A DNA stretch of 39,788 nt. Source: Clostridia bacterium (GTDB lineage: Bacteria > Bacillota > Clostridia > Oscillospirales > QAKW01). Made by a program: the position numbers and the translations under genes. Shown here piece after piece: positions 16,729 to 25,112 of the stretch. How positions within the stretch are numbered: position 1 is the stretch's first letter; each line of letters starts with the position of its first letter. The stretch spans positions 1-39,788 of the forward strand of contig JAGBEI010000004.1 of NCBI GenBank assembly GCA_017937065.1. The letters run 5' to 3'. The notes under the pieces are model-generated. The model saw only the letters and a list, made by a program, of their open reading frames with translations. It was not told the origin of the DNA and searched no databases.

Positions 16729-17320
16729 GAATGAGTTTCTGAATTTGCTGCAAAAAAGGCTTAACGGTTTGCCGCAATCGGATATTGAACGGTCACTCGA
16801 ATTTTACGGCGAGATGATTGAAGACCGCATTGAAGAGGGAATGACAGAGCAGCAGGCTGTAAAGGAAATCGGCTCAGTTGACGAGGCGGTGACACAGATA
16901 CTGTCTGACACGCCGCTTCAGCGGCTGCTGAAAGAAAAGGCGCGGCCGTCCCACAAGCTCAGGGCTTGGGAAATTGTGCTTTTGGCGCTCGGCTCGCCTA
17001 TATGGGCGTCGCTGCTGCTGGCGGCAGCATGCATTATTTTAGCGGTCTATATACTGATTTGGTCGCTTGTCGTTGTCATTTACTGCGTTGACATATCGTT
17101 TGCCGCAGGTGCGCTTGCGGGCACTGCCGGCAGTGTCATACTTCTTGCAGGCGGATACACTCTCAGCGCAGCCCTGTTTTTGGGCGGCGGACTTATTTGT
17201 GCAGGACTTATGATATTTATGTTTTTTGCGTCAAAGGATACGACTGTGGGCATTGCAAGGCTCAGCAAAAGTCTTTTAATCAAAATAAAATCAATGTTTC
17301 TCAGAAAGGAGCAGGCGTAA
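16721..17320 (+). CDS. DUF1700 (HAAS domain) membrane protein
   Basis: 199-residue protein. The N-terminal soluble segment (MNKNEFLNLLQKRLNGLP through about residue 75) is the HAAS/DUF1700 signature, including LEFYGEMIEDRIEEGMTEQQ and AVKEIGS. About four hydrophobic helices follow and a basic tail ends the protein. The start at ATG 16721 has GGGAGG upstream inside padR. The trio PadR-DUF1700-DUF4097 is a common conserved operon in Firmicutes; it is thought to sense or adjust envelope state, but no biochemical activity is known. Confidence 0.88.
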   Translation: MNKNEFLNLLQKRLNGLPQSDIERSLEFYGEMIEDRIEEGMTEQQAVKEIGSVDEAVTQILSDTPLQRLLKEKARPSHKLRAWEIVLLALGSPIWASLLLAAACIILAVYILIWSLVVVIYCVDISFAAGALAGTAGSVILLAGGYTLSAALFLGGGLICAGLMIFMFFASKDTTVGIARLSKSLLIKIKSMFLRKEQA

Positions 17321-18226
17321 ATGAAAAAATCAAGAAAAATTTCAGTGATTACGGCAGCGGCATTAACCGCGGCAGGAATCGTTATATCATTTGCCGCAAT
17401 GCTCGCGGCTGACTTTGATTTCGGTAAATTCAGCACCGACAGCTTAGAGGAAAGGATATATGAAAACCTCGGTGAATTTCACAATATAGAGATAGAGAGC
17501 AATGAATTCGATCTGCATATTTTACCGTCTACCGACGGCAAGTGCAGGGTGGTCTCATGGGAGAGCGAAAAATCAGAAAACAGTGTAAGTGCGGAAAACG
17601 ACACGCTGAGAATAAAAAGCATAAATAACCGCAAATGGTATGAGCATATCAATATAACAATCGGCGAAACACGTACCGTAACAGTATATCTTCCCGAAGG
17701 CTCATACGGCACGCTCACAGCCAAAACCTCAAGCGGAAATGTCCGCCTGTCACCCGGCATCGTATTTGAAAGCGCAAGCCTTGTTTCAACAAGCGGCAAC
17801 ATCATTGCCGAAAATGCAAAAGCAGATATTCTGCACTTGCAGAGCACAAGCGGAAACGTAAAAGCCGACGGTGCCGACGCCCCGTCACTTACAGCTGAGT
17901 CTACAAGCGGAGACGTGCGGCTTATAAACATAAACACAGTTAATGTGAACGCGTCATCAATCAGCGGGAATGTCCTGCTCGAAAATTTCACAGCCAAATC
18001 AAAGGCACAGCTTGAAACAACGAGCGGAGACATAAGACTCAGAAGCTTTGACGCGGATACGTACGACCTCAAAACGGTAAGCGGCAATATAAAGGGCACG
18101 GTAAAATCACCCAAAAATTTTGACGCCACCTCCGTGAGCGGAAGCGTAAACGTACCAAGTGCAGAAGACGCAAGCCGATGCACTGCAAAAACTTCAAGCG
18201 GAGATATAAAAATAACAGTTGAATAA
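17321..18226 (+). CDS. DUF4097 beta-repeat membrane-anchored protein
   Basis: 301-residue protein with an N-terminal hydrophobic anchor (about residues 8-30) and an extracytoplasmic beta-rich body. From about residue 138 on, short repeats recur with the turn S-G-N/D (TSSGNV, TSGNI, TSGNV, TSGDV, ISGNV, TSGDI, VSGNI, VSGSV, TSSGDI) about every 19-23 residues, indicating a right-handed beta-solenoid. This is the DUF4097 (putative adhesin) fold. AAAGGAG precedes the ATG. It is the last gene of the padR operon, and a bidirectional terminator follows. Its ligand is unknown. Confidence 0.88.
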   Translation: MKKSRKISVITAAALTAAGIVISFAAMLAADFDFGKFSTDSLEERIYENLGEFHNIEIESNEFDLHILPSTDGKCRVVSWESEKSENSVSAENDTLRIKSINNRKWYEHINITIGETRTVTVYLPEGSYGTLTAKTSSGNVRLSPGIVFESASLVSTSGNIIAENAKADILHLQSTSGNVKADGADAPSLTAESTSGDVRLININTVNVNASSISGNVLLENFTAKSKAQLETTSGDIRLRSFDADTYDLKTVSGNIKGTVKSPKNFDATSVSGSVNVPSAEDASRCTAKTSSGDIKITVE

Positions 18227-18229
18227 ATA

Positions 18230-18265
18230 AAAATCCTGACGGTTTTTTACCGTCAGGATTTTTTA
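18230..18265. terminator. Bidirectional terminator
   Basis: A 14-base-pair stem (18230-18243 with 18249-18262, core AATCCTGACGG) with A-rich and T-rich flanks lies between the convergent DUF4097 gene and epimerase-like gene. Confidence 0.85.
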
Positions 18266-18268
18266 CTT

Positions 18269-19135
18269 TTATACCGTCACGGTATGCACCTTTGTCATGC
18301 TCCCGCGCGCGGCAAGTCTCTGAATTGCATTCTTTTTCGTAAAGTCGCCGTCGGTATCCGAATAATCCGGAAATCCGCTCCACGGCTCGATACAGACATA
18401 CTCCGCGCCCGGAATTGTCCAGATAAGCAGATTTTCAAAACCGTCAAAGCCAACCGTTATCCGGCGTCCGCTCTCACGGTTAAACAGTGTCACTTCATCG
18501 GAATTTACGTTTTCAAAGATAAGTGCGTCTGTTTCAAAATAGCTTTCCTTCAGCGGCAGTACCTTACCGTCCGGCAGAATTTTCTGCTTTAGGCGGCTGA
18601 GAATTCCGCCGTCAAGCAGACAGGTTTCAAAGCTCTCGGTACGGTTAAAAATCACCTCGCACGCCTCTATCCCCTCCTTGCAGGCATAGCCCTCATGCGC
18701 GCCGACAGAAAAATACATTTCCCTGTCGTTTTTATTTTCAACGGAATACTCGGTTTCAAGCACCGAGTCCGACAGCGTGAATGTCACGGTAAACACAAAG
18801 TTATAGGGATATTTTTTCAGTGTTTTTTCATTCGACACAAGCACAAAGCGCGCGCAGCTTTCCGACAGCTTTTCACCCTCAAAATCAAGACCGCACGCAA
18901 AGCCGTGCTTTTCAAGCGTGTATTCCTTTCCGTCAAGAAAATACCTGTCATCTTTCAGTCCGCCGCAAATAGGAAACAGCACGGGCGCCGTTTCCGTCCA
19001 AAACCTGCTGTCACCCTGCCACAAAAGCTCGCATCCGTCTTTTTTAAGCGAACGCAGCTGTGCACCGCGGCAGTCGATCTCGGCTGAAAGCGTTTGGTTT
19101 GAAATACATATTCTGTTATTTTTTGAAATTGACAT
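18269..19135 (-). CDS. Aldose 1-epimerase family protein (LacX-like)
   Basis: 288-residue protein of the galactose mutarotase-like superfamily, nearest to the LacX/YeaD-type branch. The characteristic opening (QTLSAEIDCRGAQLRSLKKD, then ELLWQGD and FWTETAPVLFPICG) is present. HGFA and GAHEGY supply the His region where classical mutarotases have HPYFN, so the reaction may be on another aldose or a phosphosugar. galT lies downstream in the map and galK elsewhere in the window, so a galactose role is reasonable but not shown. The start at 19135 (GGAG 11 bases upstream) lies inside the preceding small membrane gene, overlapping by 20 bases. Confidence 0.85.
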   Translation of the reverse strand: MSISKNNRICISNQTLSAEIDCRGAQLRSLKKDGCELLWQGDSRFWTETAPVLFPICGGLKDDRYFLDGKEYTLEKHGFACGLDFEGEKLSESCARFVLVSNEKTLKKYPYNFVFTVTFTLSDSVLETEYSVENKNDREMYFSVGAHEGYACKEGIEACEVIFNRTESFETCLLDGGILSRLKQKILPDGKVLPLKESYFETDALIFENVNSDEVTLFNRESGRRITVGFDGFENLLIWTIPGAEYVCIEPWSGFPDYSDTDGDFTKKNAIQRLAARGSMTKVHTVTV

Positions 19136-19418
19136 GAAAATCCGGCTCCTCCTGTTCATACAGCCTCAGCTGTGACTGCAAGGTATGATTAATCGTCACA
19201 GCTCTTATTCTCGCAAAAATTACCGTTATCATTACTATCATCGCGCCCAGAACCAAGGTCACGGCAATATTGAGCACATCTTGCAAAAGCGCGACAGTCA
19301 CAAGCAATACTGCGCCCGCGCCGAATATCGCAAGCAGATTAATCAGTTTCTTTTTCCTGTACGCAGCTATAAGCGACTGCCGTTTTTGATTGTACTTTTC
19401 AAGCTTTTCACTTTTCAT
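19116..19418 (-). CDS. Small two-helix membrane protein of unknown function
   Basis: 100-residue protein: a basic N-terminal helix (KSEKLEKYNQKRQSLIAAYRK), two adjacent hydrophobic helices (about residues 26-46 and 48-68), and a short polar C-terminus. ATG 19418 has an AGGG site 6 bases upstream. It overlaps the epimerase-like gene by 20 bases and is co-transcribed with it. I do not recognise a family. Confidence 0.65.
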   Translation of the reverse strand: MKSEKLEKYNQKRQSLIAAYRKKKLINLLAIFGAGAVLLVTVALLQDVLNIAVTLVLGAMIVMITVIFARIRAVTINHTLQSQLRLYEQEEPDFHVNFKK

Positions 19419-19501
19419 ACAGACCCTACTCCCGATATACTTCTTTTGCTTAATTATATTTATCAGAGGGCGATATGTCAAATGTTTTATTCATATTCAT
19501 A

Positions 19502-19531
19502 TAAAAACAGGCAGGAATTATTCCTGCCTGT
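19502..19531 (-). terminator. Terminator of galT
   Basis: An 11-base-pair stem ACAGGCAGGAA / TTCCTGCCTGT (19507-19517 with 19521-19531). Read on the minus strand it is followed by TTTTTAT, 12 bases after the galT stop. Confidence 0.85.
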
Positions 19532-19543
19532 ATTGTAATTTTG

Positions 19544-21028
19544 CTATATACTGTCAATAAAGCGCATAAACGCCGCCCTGCCCTCGTCGGTACACTTATA
19601 TACTCCGGCATGTTCAAGCACGGTTTTAAAGGTTTTACCGACCTGTTCTCTGAGAATATCATTGATATTATCCTCTGTCACCTCATAATCACCGATAAAG
19701 CCCTCAACCCAGTTCGCGTGCTTTTCAATATCGGGATTTGAACGTATATCCTTTTTATTTACAATGTAGTCCGCAAGCGCCGCAAGCTCGGATTTGAGCC
19801 TTGCGGGGAGCACGGCAAGCCCCATAACCTCTATAAGACCGATATTTTCTTTTTTAATGTTATGCAGCTCTGCATGCGGGTGGAAAACACCGAGCGGATG
19901 CTCAGCGGTAGTTATATTATTTCTGAGCACAAGATCAATTTCAAAATTTTCGCCGCGCTTTCGGGCAATAGGCGTTATTGTATTGTGCGGCTCGCCGTCG
20001 GTTTGTGAAAAAATGAAGGCGCTTTTGTCCGTGTACCCGCGCCATGCCGTCAGGATTTTATCGGACAGCTCCGTAAGCCTGTCTGCGTTTTTACAGGAAA
20101 GTCTTATAACGGACATCGGCCACTTCACAATCCCCGCCGAAACATCTTCAAAGCCTGTAAAGCCAATAGCCTTTTCAATCGGAGCCTTTGCCATTGCAAA
20201 CTCATAGCGCCCGCCCTGAAAATGGTCATGGCTTAAAATCGAGCCGCCGACAATAGGAAGGTCCGCGTTTGAACCGAGAAAGTAATGCGGAAACAGCTTG
20301 ACAAAATCCAACAGCTTTCTGAAAGTAGCGCGTTCTATTTTCATCGGAGTATGCTTGAAATTAAAGCATATGCAGTGCTCGTTATAATATACATACGGCG
20401 AATACTGCAAGCCCCAGCTGCTGTCGTTTATCGTAATAGGTATTATCCTGTGATTCTGGCGCGCCGCGGCATTTACATTTCCCGCATATCCCTCATTTTC
20501 ACGGCAGAGTGCGCATTTGGGATAACCGCTTGCTTTTACGTTTTTTGCTGCGGCTATCGCCTTAGGGTCTTTTTCCGGCTTGGACAGATTTATCGTTATG
20601 TCTATCTGACCGTACTCTGTATCGGTCTTCCACTTTACATCGCGTGCAATACGGTCGCGGCGTATATAGTTTGTATCTCCGCTGAACTTATAAAAATAAT
20701 CCGTTGCCATTTCGGGAGATACCGAATACTGCTTATTAAACGCCGCAATAACCTCTGACGGTCGCGGAGTGAGCGCGCCCATAATTTTTGTGTCAAACAA
20801 ATCGCGGTACACAACAGAGTCCTCGATTAATCCCTGCGATACGGCATAATCGCATAAATTGCCCAGCGCCTCGGTAAGCGTCATTTTCACAGGCTCCCTG
20901 GGTGCCTTATAATCATTAAGTCCCAGCACCTCAAGCAGACGGTTTACAGAATATATTCTGTCCGATTTTTCGATAAGTCCGTTTTTCAACGCATATTCGA
21001 CAAGAAAACAAATACTGTCGTTAATCAT
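19544..21028 (-). CDS. galT: UDP-glucose--hexose-1-phosphate uridylyltransferase (Firmicutes type)
   Basis: 494-residue GalT of the long, type 2 form used by Firmicutes. It exchanges UMP between UDP-glucose and galactose-1-phosphate in the Leloir pathway. Recognisable segments include KYSVSPE-like N-terminal helices, GYPKCALCRENEGYAGN, the nucleotide-handling SHDHFQGG, and FHPHAELHNIKKENIGLIEVMG near the end. ATG 21028 (GAGG 9 bases upstream) was preferred to the in-frame ATG at 21043. It lies 73 bases downstream of the arginine operon on the same strand and has its own promoter-like sequence. Galactokinase is encoded 15 kb away. Confidence 0.93.
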   Translation of the reverse strand: MINDSICFLVEYALKNGLIEKSDRIYSVNRLLEVLGLNDYKAPREPVKMTLTEALGNLCDYAVSQGLIEDSVVYRDLFDTKIMGALTPRPSEVIAAFNKQYSVSPEMATDYFYKFSGDTNYIRRDRIARDVKWKTDTEYGQIDITINLSKPEKDPKAIAAAKNVKASGYPKCALCRENEGYAGNVNAAARQNHRIIPITINDSSWGLQYSPYVYYNEHCICFNFKHTPMKIERATFRKLLDFVKLFPHYFLGSNADLPIVGGSILSHDHFQGGRYEFAMAKAPIEKAIGFTGFEDVSAGIVKWPMSVIRLSCKNADRLTELSDKILTAWRGYTDKSAFIFSQTDGEPHNTITPIARKRGENFEIDLVLRNNITTAEHPLGVFHPHAELHNIKKENIGLIEVMGLAVLPARLKSELAALADYIVNKKDIRSNPDIEKHANWVEGFIGDYEVTEDNINDILREQVGKTFKTVLEHAGVYKCTDEGRAAFMRFIDSI

Positions 21029-21065
21029 AATCCCGCACCTCACGCTATTATTTTTCCAGCTAAAT

Positions 21066-21094
21066 ATTTTAGCATAAAATAATAAATTTGTCTA
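21066..21094 (-). promoter_or_regulatory. Promoter of galT
   Basis: Minus-strand TAGACA (21094-21089), a 17-base spacer and TAAAAT (21071-21066), ending 37 bases before the start. No terminator separates it from carB, so readthrough from the arginine operon is also possible. Confidence 0.55.
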
Positions 21095-21101
21095 CGAAAT
21101 T

Positions 21102-24100
21102 TTAAAATTCCGTCACGCCGTCATATACGAGCTTTGCATCTCCCGTAAGCACCACACGTTCATCTGTATAATTCACGGTAAGATCCCCGCCGCGCACTTT
21201 AACGGTTATATCGCTTCCTTTTTTACAAAATCCGTTCAGTACGGCAGCCACCGCCGCGGCACATGCACCCGTGCCGCACGCCATTGTTTCACCGCTGCCG
21301 CGCTCCCAGACGCGCATTTTAAGCGTGCTTTCGTTCACAACACGCACAAACTCGGTATTTACGCCGCTCGGAAAAATGGGAGAATGTTCAAACAGAGGCC
21401 CTGTCTTCTCTATATCTACGCCGTCCACCCTGTCGCAGAACACAACGCAGTGAGGATTTCCCATTGAAAGGCAGGTTATAGAATAAGTACTGCCGCCGAT
21501 ATCAACGGGCACGTTTACGGTGCGCTGTGAATTCAGACTGCACGGAACCTCGGACGGCAAAAGCATAGCCCTGCCCATGTCAACGCTTACAAGGCTTACC
21601 CTGCCGTTGGATATATAAAGCTCAAGGTCTTTAATACCGCTTGCCGTCTCAACCTTTATTTTTTCGTTCTTTACAATACCTTTATCGTAAAGGTATTTGC
21701 CTGTACAGCGAATACAGCTGCCTGCCATGCTGCCCTCACTGCCGTCACGGTTAAACATGCGCATTTTCACGTCGGCAATATCGGATTTTTCGAGTAAGAC
21801 TATCCCGTACCCTCCGATACCGTAATGACGGTCGCACAGCGATATGCAGAGCGATTCGGGACAGGTTATTTTCCCGTCAAAATTTTCAATGAATATATAA
21901 TCGTCGCCCGTGCCCTGCATCTTTGCAAATTTTAAAGTCATGCGTTCCTTGCGCATGTGGTTTATATCCACAAGCTCGGTATTGAGCTGAGAGTACCTGC
22001 CGGCTATCGTATCTGCAAACGCATTTGCGGTATCCAGCGATGTAAAGCACGGAACGGCGTGGCATAGCGCGCGGCGGTGAAGCGCAATATAATCGTCTAC
22101 CGTTGAGTCCAAAAGCGCGCCGGTATACACGATACATCCGATTTTACCGTCTTCAAGCAGAGAAAACACCGATTCACCGATATCGGGCACGGTTATCACA
22201 TCTATTCCGAGCCCCGAAACAGAGCGCGCGGTTTCGGGCGTGGCATATATTGTAAAGCCGAGGTCGTCCAGCTTTTTGGCAAGCGTTACTATTTCAAGCT
22301 GGTCGTGAGAATCAACGCTGATAAGAAATCCTGTATTATCCGATTTGAGAGCAAGCCCCGCCGAGGTAAGACCCTTGAACAGCGCCTCGTTTACCGTTTT
22401 ACCTAAGCCCAGCACCTCGCCCGTCGACTTCATCTCCGGCCCCAGATAGGAATTGACGTCAGTCAGCTTTTCAAACGAAAACACGGGAACCTTGACGGCA
22501 AAGTAAGGCGGAGTTTTATAAACGCCTGTGCCAAAGCCCAAATCGCGCAGTCTTTGACCTATCATTACCTTTGAGGCAAGCTCTACCATAGGCACACCCG
22601 TCACCTTGCTGATATACGGCACGGTGCGTGAGGCGCGCGGATTTACCTCAATCACATACAGCTTGTTGCGGTAGATAAGATACTGGATATTCACAAGCCC
22701 GCGCGTGCCCAGCGACAAAGCGAGCTTTCTTGAGCTGTCGGCAATTATGCCTGTCATTTTGTCATTGATATTATACGGCGGGTAAACGGCAATGGAATCG
22801 CCGCTGTGGACGCCTGCGCGTTCTATATGCTCCATGATACCGGGGATAAGCACGTCTTCCCCGTCTGAAATCACATCGACCTCAAGCTCAATTCCCGGCA
22901 TATATTTATCGACAAGCACCGGATTTTCAATGCCCGACGACAAAATCCTATCCATATACAGACCGGTTTCCTCCGGGTTATGAACAATTTTCATGTTCTG
23001 ACCGCCTATTACATAGGAGGGACGCAGAAGCACGGGGTAGCCGAGCTTATCCGCAGCCTCAAGCGCCTGATTTTTGGTCATAACGCCCGTACCGCGCGGA
23101 CGGTTTATCCCCAGGGACTCCAAAAGTCCGTCAAAGCGCTCTCTATCCTCGGCAAGATCAATTCCGGCAGCGCTTGTTCCGAATATTTTTATCCCGCTGT
23201 CATCAAGAAATTTGGTGAGCTTGATAGCGGTCTGTCCGCCGAAGGCAACAACCACACCGACGGGGTTTTCCGCACGGATTATATTCATCACGTCCTCCGG
23301 GGTCAGCGGCTCAAAATAAAGTCTGTCCGCCGTATCATAGTCGGTCGATACGGTTTCGGGATTATTGTTGACTATAACGACATCGAAGCCCTGTTCCTTG
23401 AGCGTTCTGACGCAATGCACCGATGAATAATCAAATTCTATTCCCTGTCCTATACGTATAGGTCCCGAACCGAGCACCATAATGACCGGCTTTCCGCTTT
23501 TTTCAAATGAGCGTGACTCGCAGAAATCATCATATGTCGAATAAAAATACGGAGTCTGTGCCTCAAATTCGGCGCCGCAGGTATCCACCATTTTATACAC
23601 GGCAAAGCGGCTTGCGGGAAGCTCCCCTCCGAGCTTTTCAAGAAAGCTGTCGGTATAACCGAGCTTTTTCCCGCGGATATACATTTGCTCTGTTATACCG
23701 TTTTGAAGCTCTGCCTCAAAATCCGCAAGATTTTTAAGCTTGTTTAAATACCACCTGTCAATTTTGGTAATCTCATAAATTTCGTCTGTCGAAATTCCGC
23801 TTTTTATCGCCTCAAACACCGTAAAAGGCCGTCTGTCGTCGATATCATGCAGGCGCTCGATAACAGGTCTGTCATCGGCGGGAGGCGCGTTCAGCGTGTC
23901 AAGAGATATTTCCGCACCGCGCACCGCCTTCATAAGCGCCGCCTCAAAGCAGGGCGCTATCGCCATAACCTCGCCCGTTGCCTTCATCTGAGTGCCCAGC
24001 TTTCTTGAAGAGCCGGCAAATTTATCAAACGGCCATTTGGGAAATTTAACAACGACATAGTCAAGAGCAGGCTCAAAGCAGGCGCATGTTTTGCCCGTAA

Positions 24101-25112
24101 TCTCATTTGTAATTTCGTCAAGCGTATAGCCCAGCGCGATTTTGGTCGTTATCTTGGCAATCGGATAGCCCGTCGCCTTTGAGGCAAGCGCAGAGGAACG
24201 GGAAACGCGCGGATTAACCTCTATAACGGCATACTCCATACTCATGGGATTGAGTGCAAACTGACAGTTGCAGCCGCCCGTTATGCCCAGCTCCGATATT
24301 ATTTTCAGTGACGAGGAACGGAGCATCTGGTATTCCTTATCCGAAAGCGTAAGAGCCGGGGCTGTGACTATACTGTCGCCCGTATGCACGCCCACAGGGT
24401 CAAAGTTTTCCATGCTGCACACGGCAATTACATTTCCGACTCCGTCGCGCATGGTTTCAAACTCAATTTCCTTCCAGCCGTAAATATATTTTTCGACAAG
24501 TATCTGAGTAATGGGTGACGTTTCAAGACCGGAAGCCGCAACCACCTCAAGCTCTGCCCTGTTGTTTGCGACGCCTCCTCCGGCGCCGCCGAGAGTAAAC
24601 GCAGGGCGCACGATTACGGGATAGCCTATTCTGTCTGCTGTATCGCACGCCTGCAAAACAGTACATGCAATATCGGACGGAATGACAGGCTCGCCTATTT
24701 TTTCCATCATTGATTTAAAGAGCTGCCTGTCCTCCGCACGGTCGATAGCCTTCGCGTTTGTACCGATAAGGCGCACGCCGCGGCTTTGGAGAAAGCCCTC
24801 CTTGTCAAGCTGCATTGCAATGGTAAGCGCGGTCTGACCGCCAAGCCCCGCCAGCAGGCTGTCGGGCTTTTCCTTATCTATAATACGCTTGACGGTAGCG
24901 GCGGTAAGCGGTTCGAGATATATTTCATCCGCAAGAGCACTGTCGGTCATGATAGTGGCAGGATTGGAATTGATGAGCACGACATCAACGCCCTCGCTTT
25001 TTAAAACGCGGCACGCCTGCGCGCCCGCATAATCAAATTCCGCCGCCTGACCGATAACGATAGGTCCCGAACCGATTACAAGCACCTTTTTTATACTCTT
25101 ATCGAACGGCAT
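21102..25112 (-). CDS. carB: Carbamoyl phosphate synthase large subunit fused to a DapF-like domain
   Basis: 1336-residue single open frame. Residues 1-1057 form a complete CarB: the opening KVLVIGSGPIVIGQAAEFDY, two ATP-grasp synthetase halves (the second opening with VLGSGPIRIGQGIEFDYSSV), and a C-terminal MGS-like allosteric domain ending near CFTSLDTANAFAD. Residues 1058-1336 form a diaminopimelate-epimerase-like (DapF) domain of normal length, with GNPHCV, VNTEFV, ERGSGET and ACGTGA. The second catalytic Cys is present (Cys1279), but the first, expected in a CGN motif, is Ala1130 (MAGSCIRC), and the substrate-site Asn of GNDF is Asp1070. Epimerase activity is therefore doubtful. An AAGGA precedes the internal ATG at 21941, so a free DapF-like product is possible. 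It ends the arginine operon and overlaps carA by 14 bases. Confidence 0.93.
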   Translation of the reverse strand: MPFDKSIKKVLVIGSGPIVIGQAAEFDYAGAQACRVLKSEGVDVVLINSNPATIMTDSALADEIYLEPLTAATVKRIIDKEKPDSLLAGLGGQTALTIAMQLDKEGFLQSRGVRLIGTNAKAIDRAEDRQLFKSMMEKIGEPVIPSDIACTVLQACDTADRIGYPVIVRPAFTLGGAGGGVANNRAELEVVAASGLETSPITQILVEKYIYGWKEIEFETMRDGVGNVIAVCSMENFDPVGVHTGDSIVTAPALTLSDKEYQMLRSSSLKIISELGITGGCNCQFALNPMSMEYAVIEVNPRVSRSSALASKATGYPIAKITTKIALGYTLDEITNEITGKTCACFEPALDYVVVKFPKWPFDKFAGSSRKLGTQMKATGEVMAIAPCFEAALMKAVRGAEISLDTLNAPPADDRPVIERLHDIDDRRPFTVFEAIKSGISTDEIYEITKIDRWYLNKLKNLADFEAELQNGITEQMYIRGKKLGYTDSFLEKLGGELPASRFAVYKMVDTCGAEFEAQTPYFYSTYDDFCESRSFEKSGKPVIMVLGSGPIRIGQGIEFDYSSVHCVRTLKEQGFDVVIVNNNPETVSTDYDTADRLYFEPLTPEDVMNIIRAENPVGVVVAFGGQTAIKLTKFLDDSGIKIFGTSAAGIDLAEDRERFDGLLESLGINRPRGTGVMTKNQALEAADKLGYPVLLRPSYVIGGQNMKIVHNPEETGLYMDRILSSGIENPVLVDKYMPGIELEVDVISDGEDVLIPGIMEHIERAGVHSGDSIAVYPPYNINDKMTGIIADSSRKLALSLGTRGLVNIQYLIYRNKLYVIEVNPRASRTVPYISKVTGVPMVELASKVMIGQRLRDLGFGTGVYKTPPYFAVKVPVFSFEKLTDVNSYLGPEMKSTGEVLGLGKTVNEALFKGLTSAGLALKSDNTGFLISVDSHDQLEIVTLAKKLDDLGFTIYATPETARSVSGLGIDVITVPDIGESVFSLLEDGKIGCIVYTGALLDSTVDDYIALHRRALCHAVPCFTSLDTANAFADTIAGRYSQLNTELVDINHMRKERMTLKFAKMQGTGDDYIFIENFDGKITCPESLCISLCDRHYGIGGYGIVLLEKSDIADVKMRMFNRDGSEGSMAGSCIRCTGKYLYDKGIVKNEKIKVETASGIKDLELYISNGRVSLVSVDMGRAMLLPSEVPCSLNSQRTVNVPVDIGGSTYSITCLSMGNPHCVVFCDRVDGVDIEKTGPLFEHSPIFPSGVNTEFVRVVNESTLKMRVWERGSGETMACGTGACAAAVAAVLNGFCKKGSDITVKVRGGDLTVNYTDERVVLTGDAKLVYDGVTEF

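Noticed and set aside
22980..23426. 148-codon plus-strand open frame opposite carB
   Set aside because: Lies within a conserved ATP-grasp region read on the other strand; no independent support.
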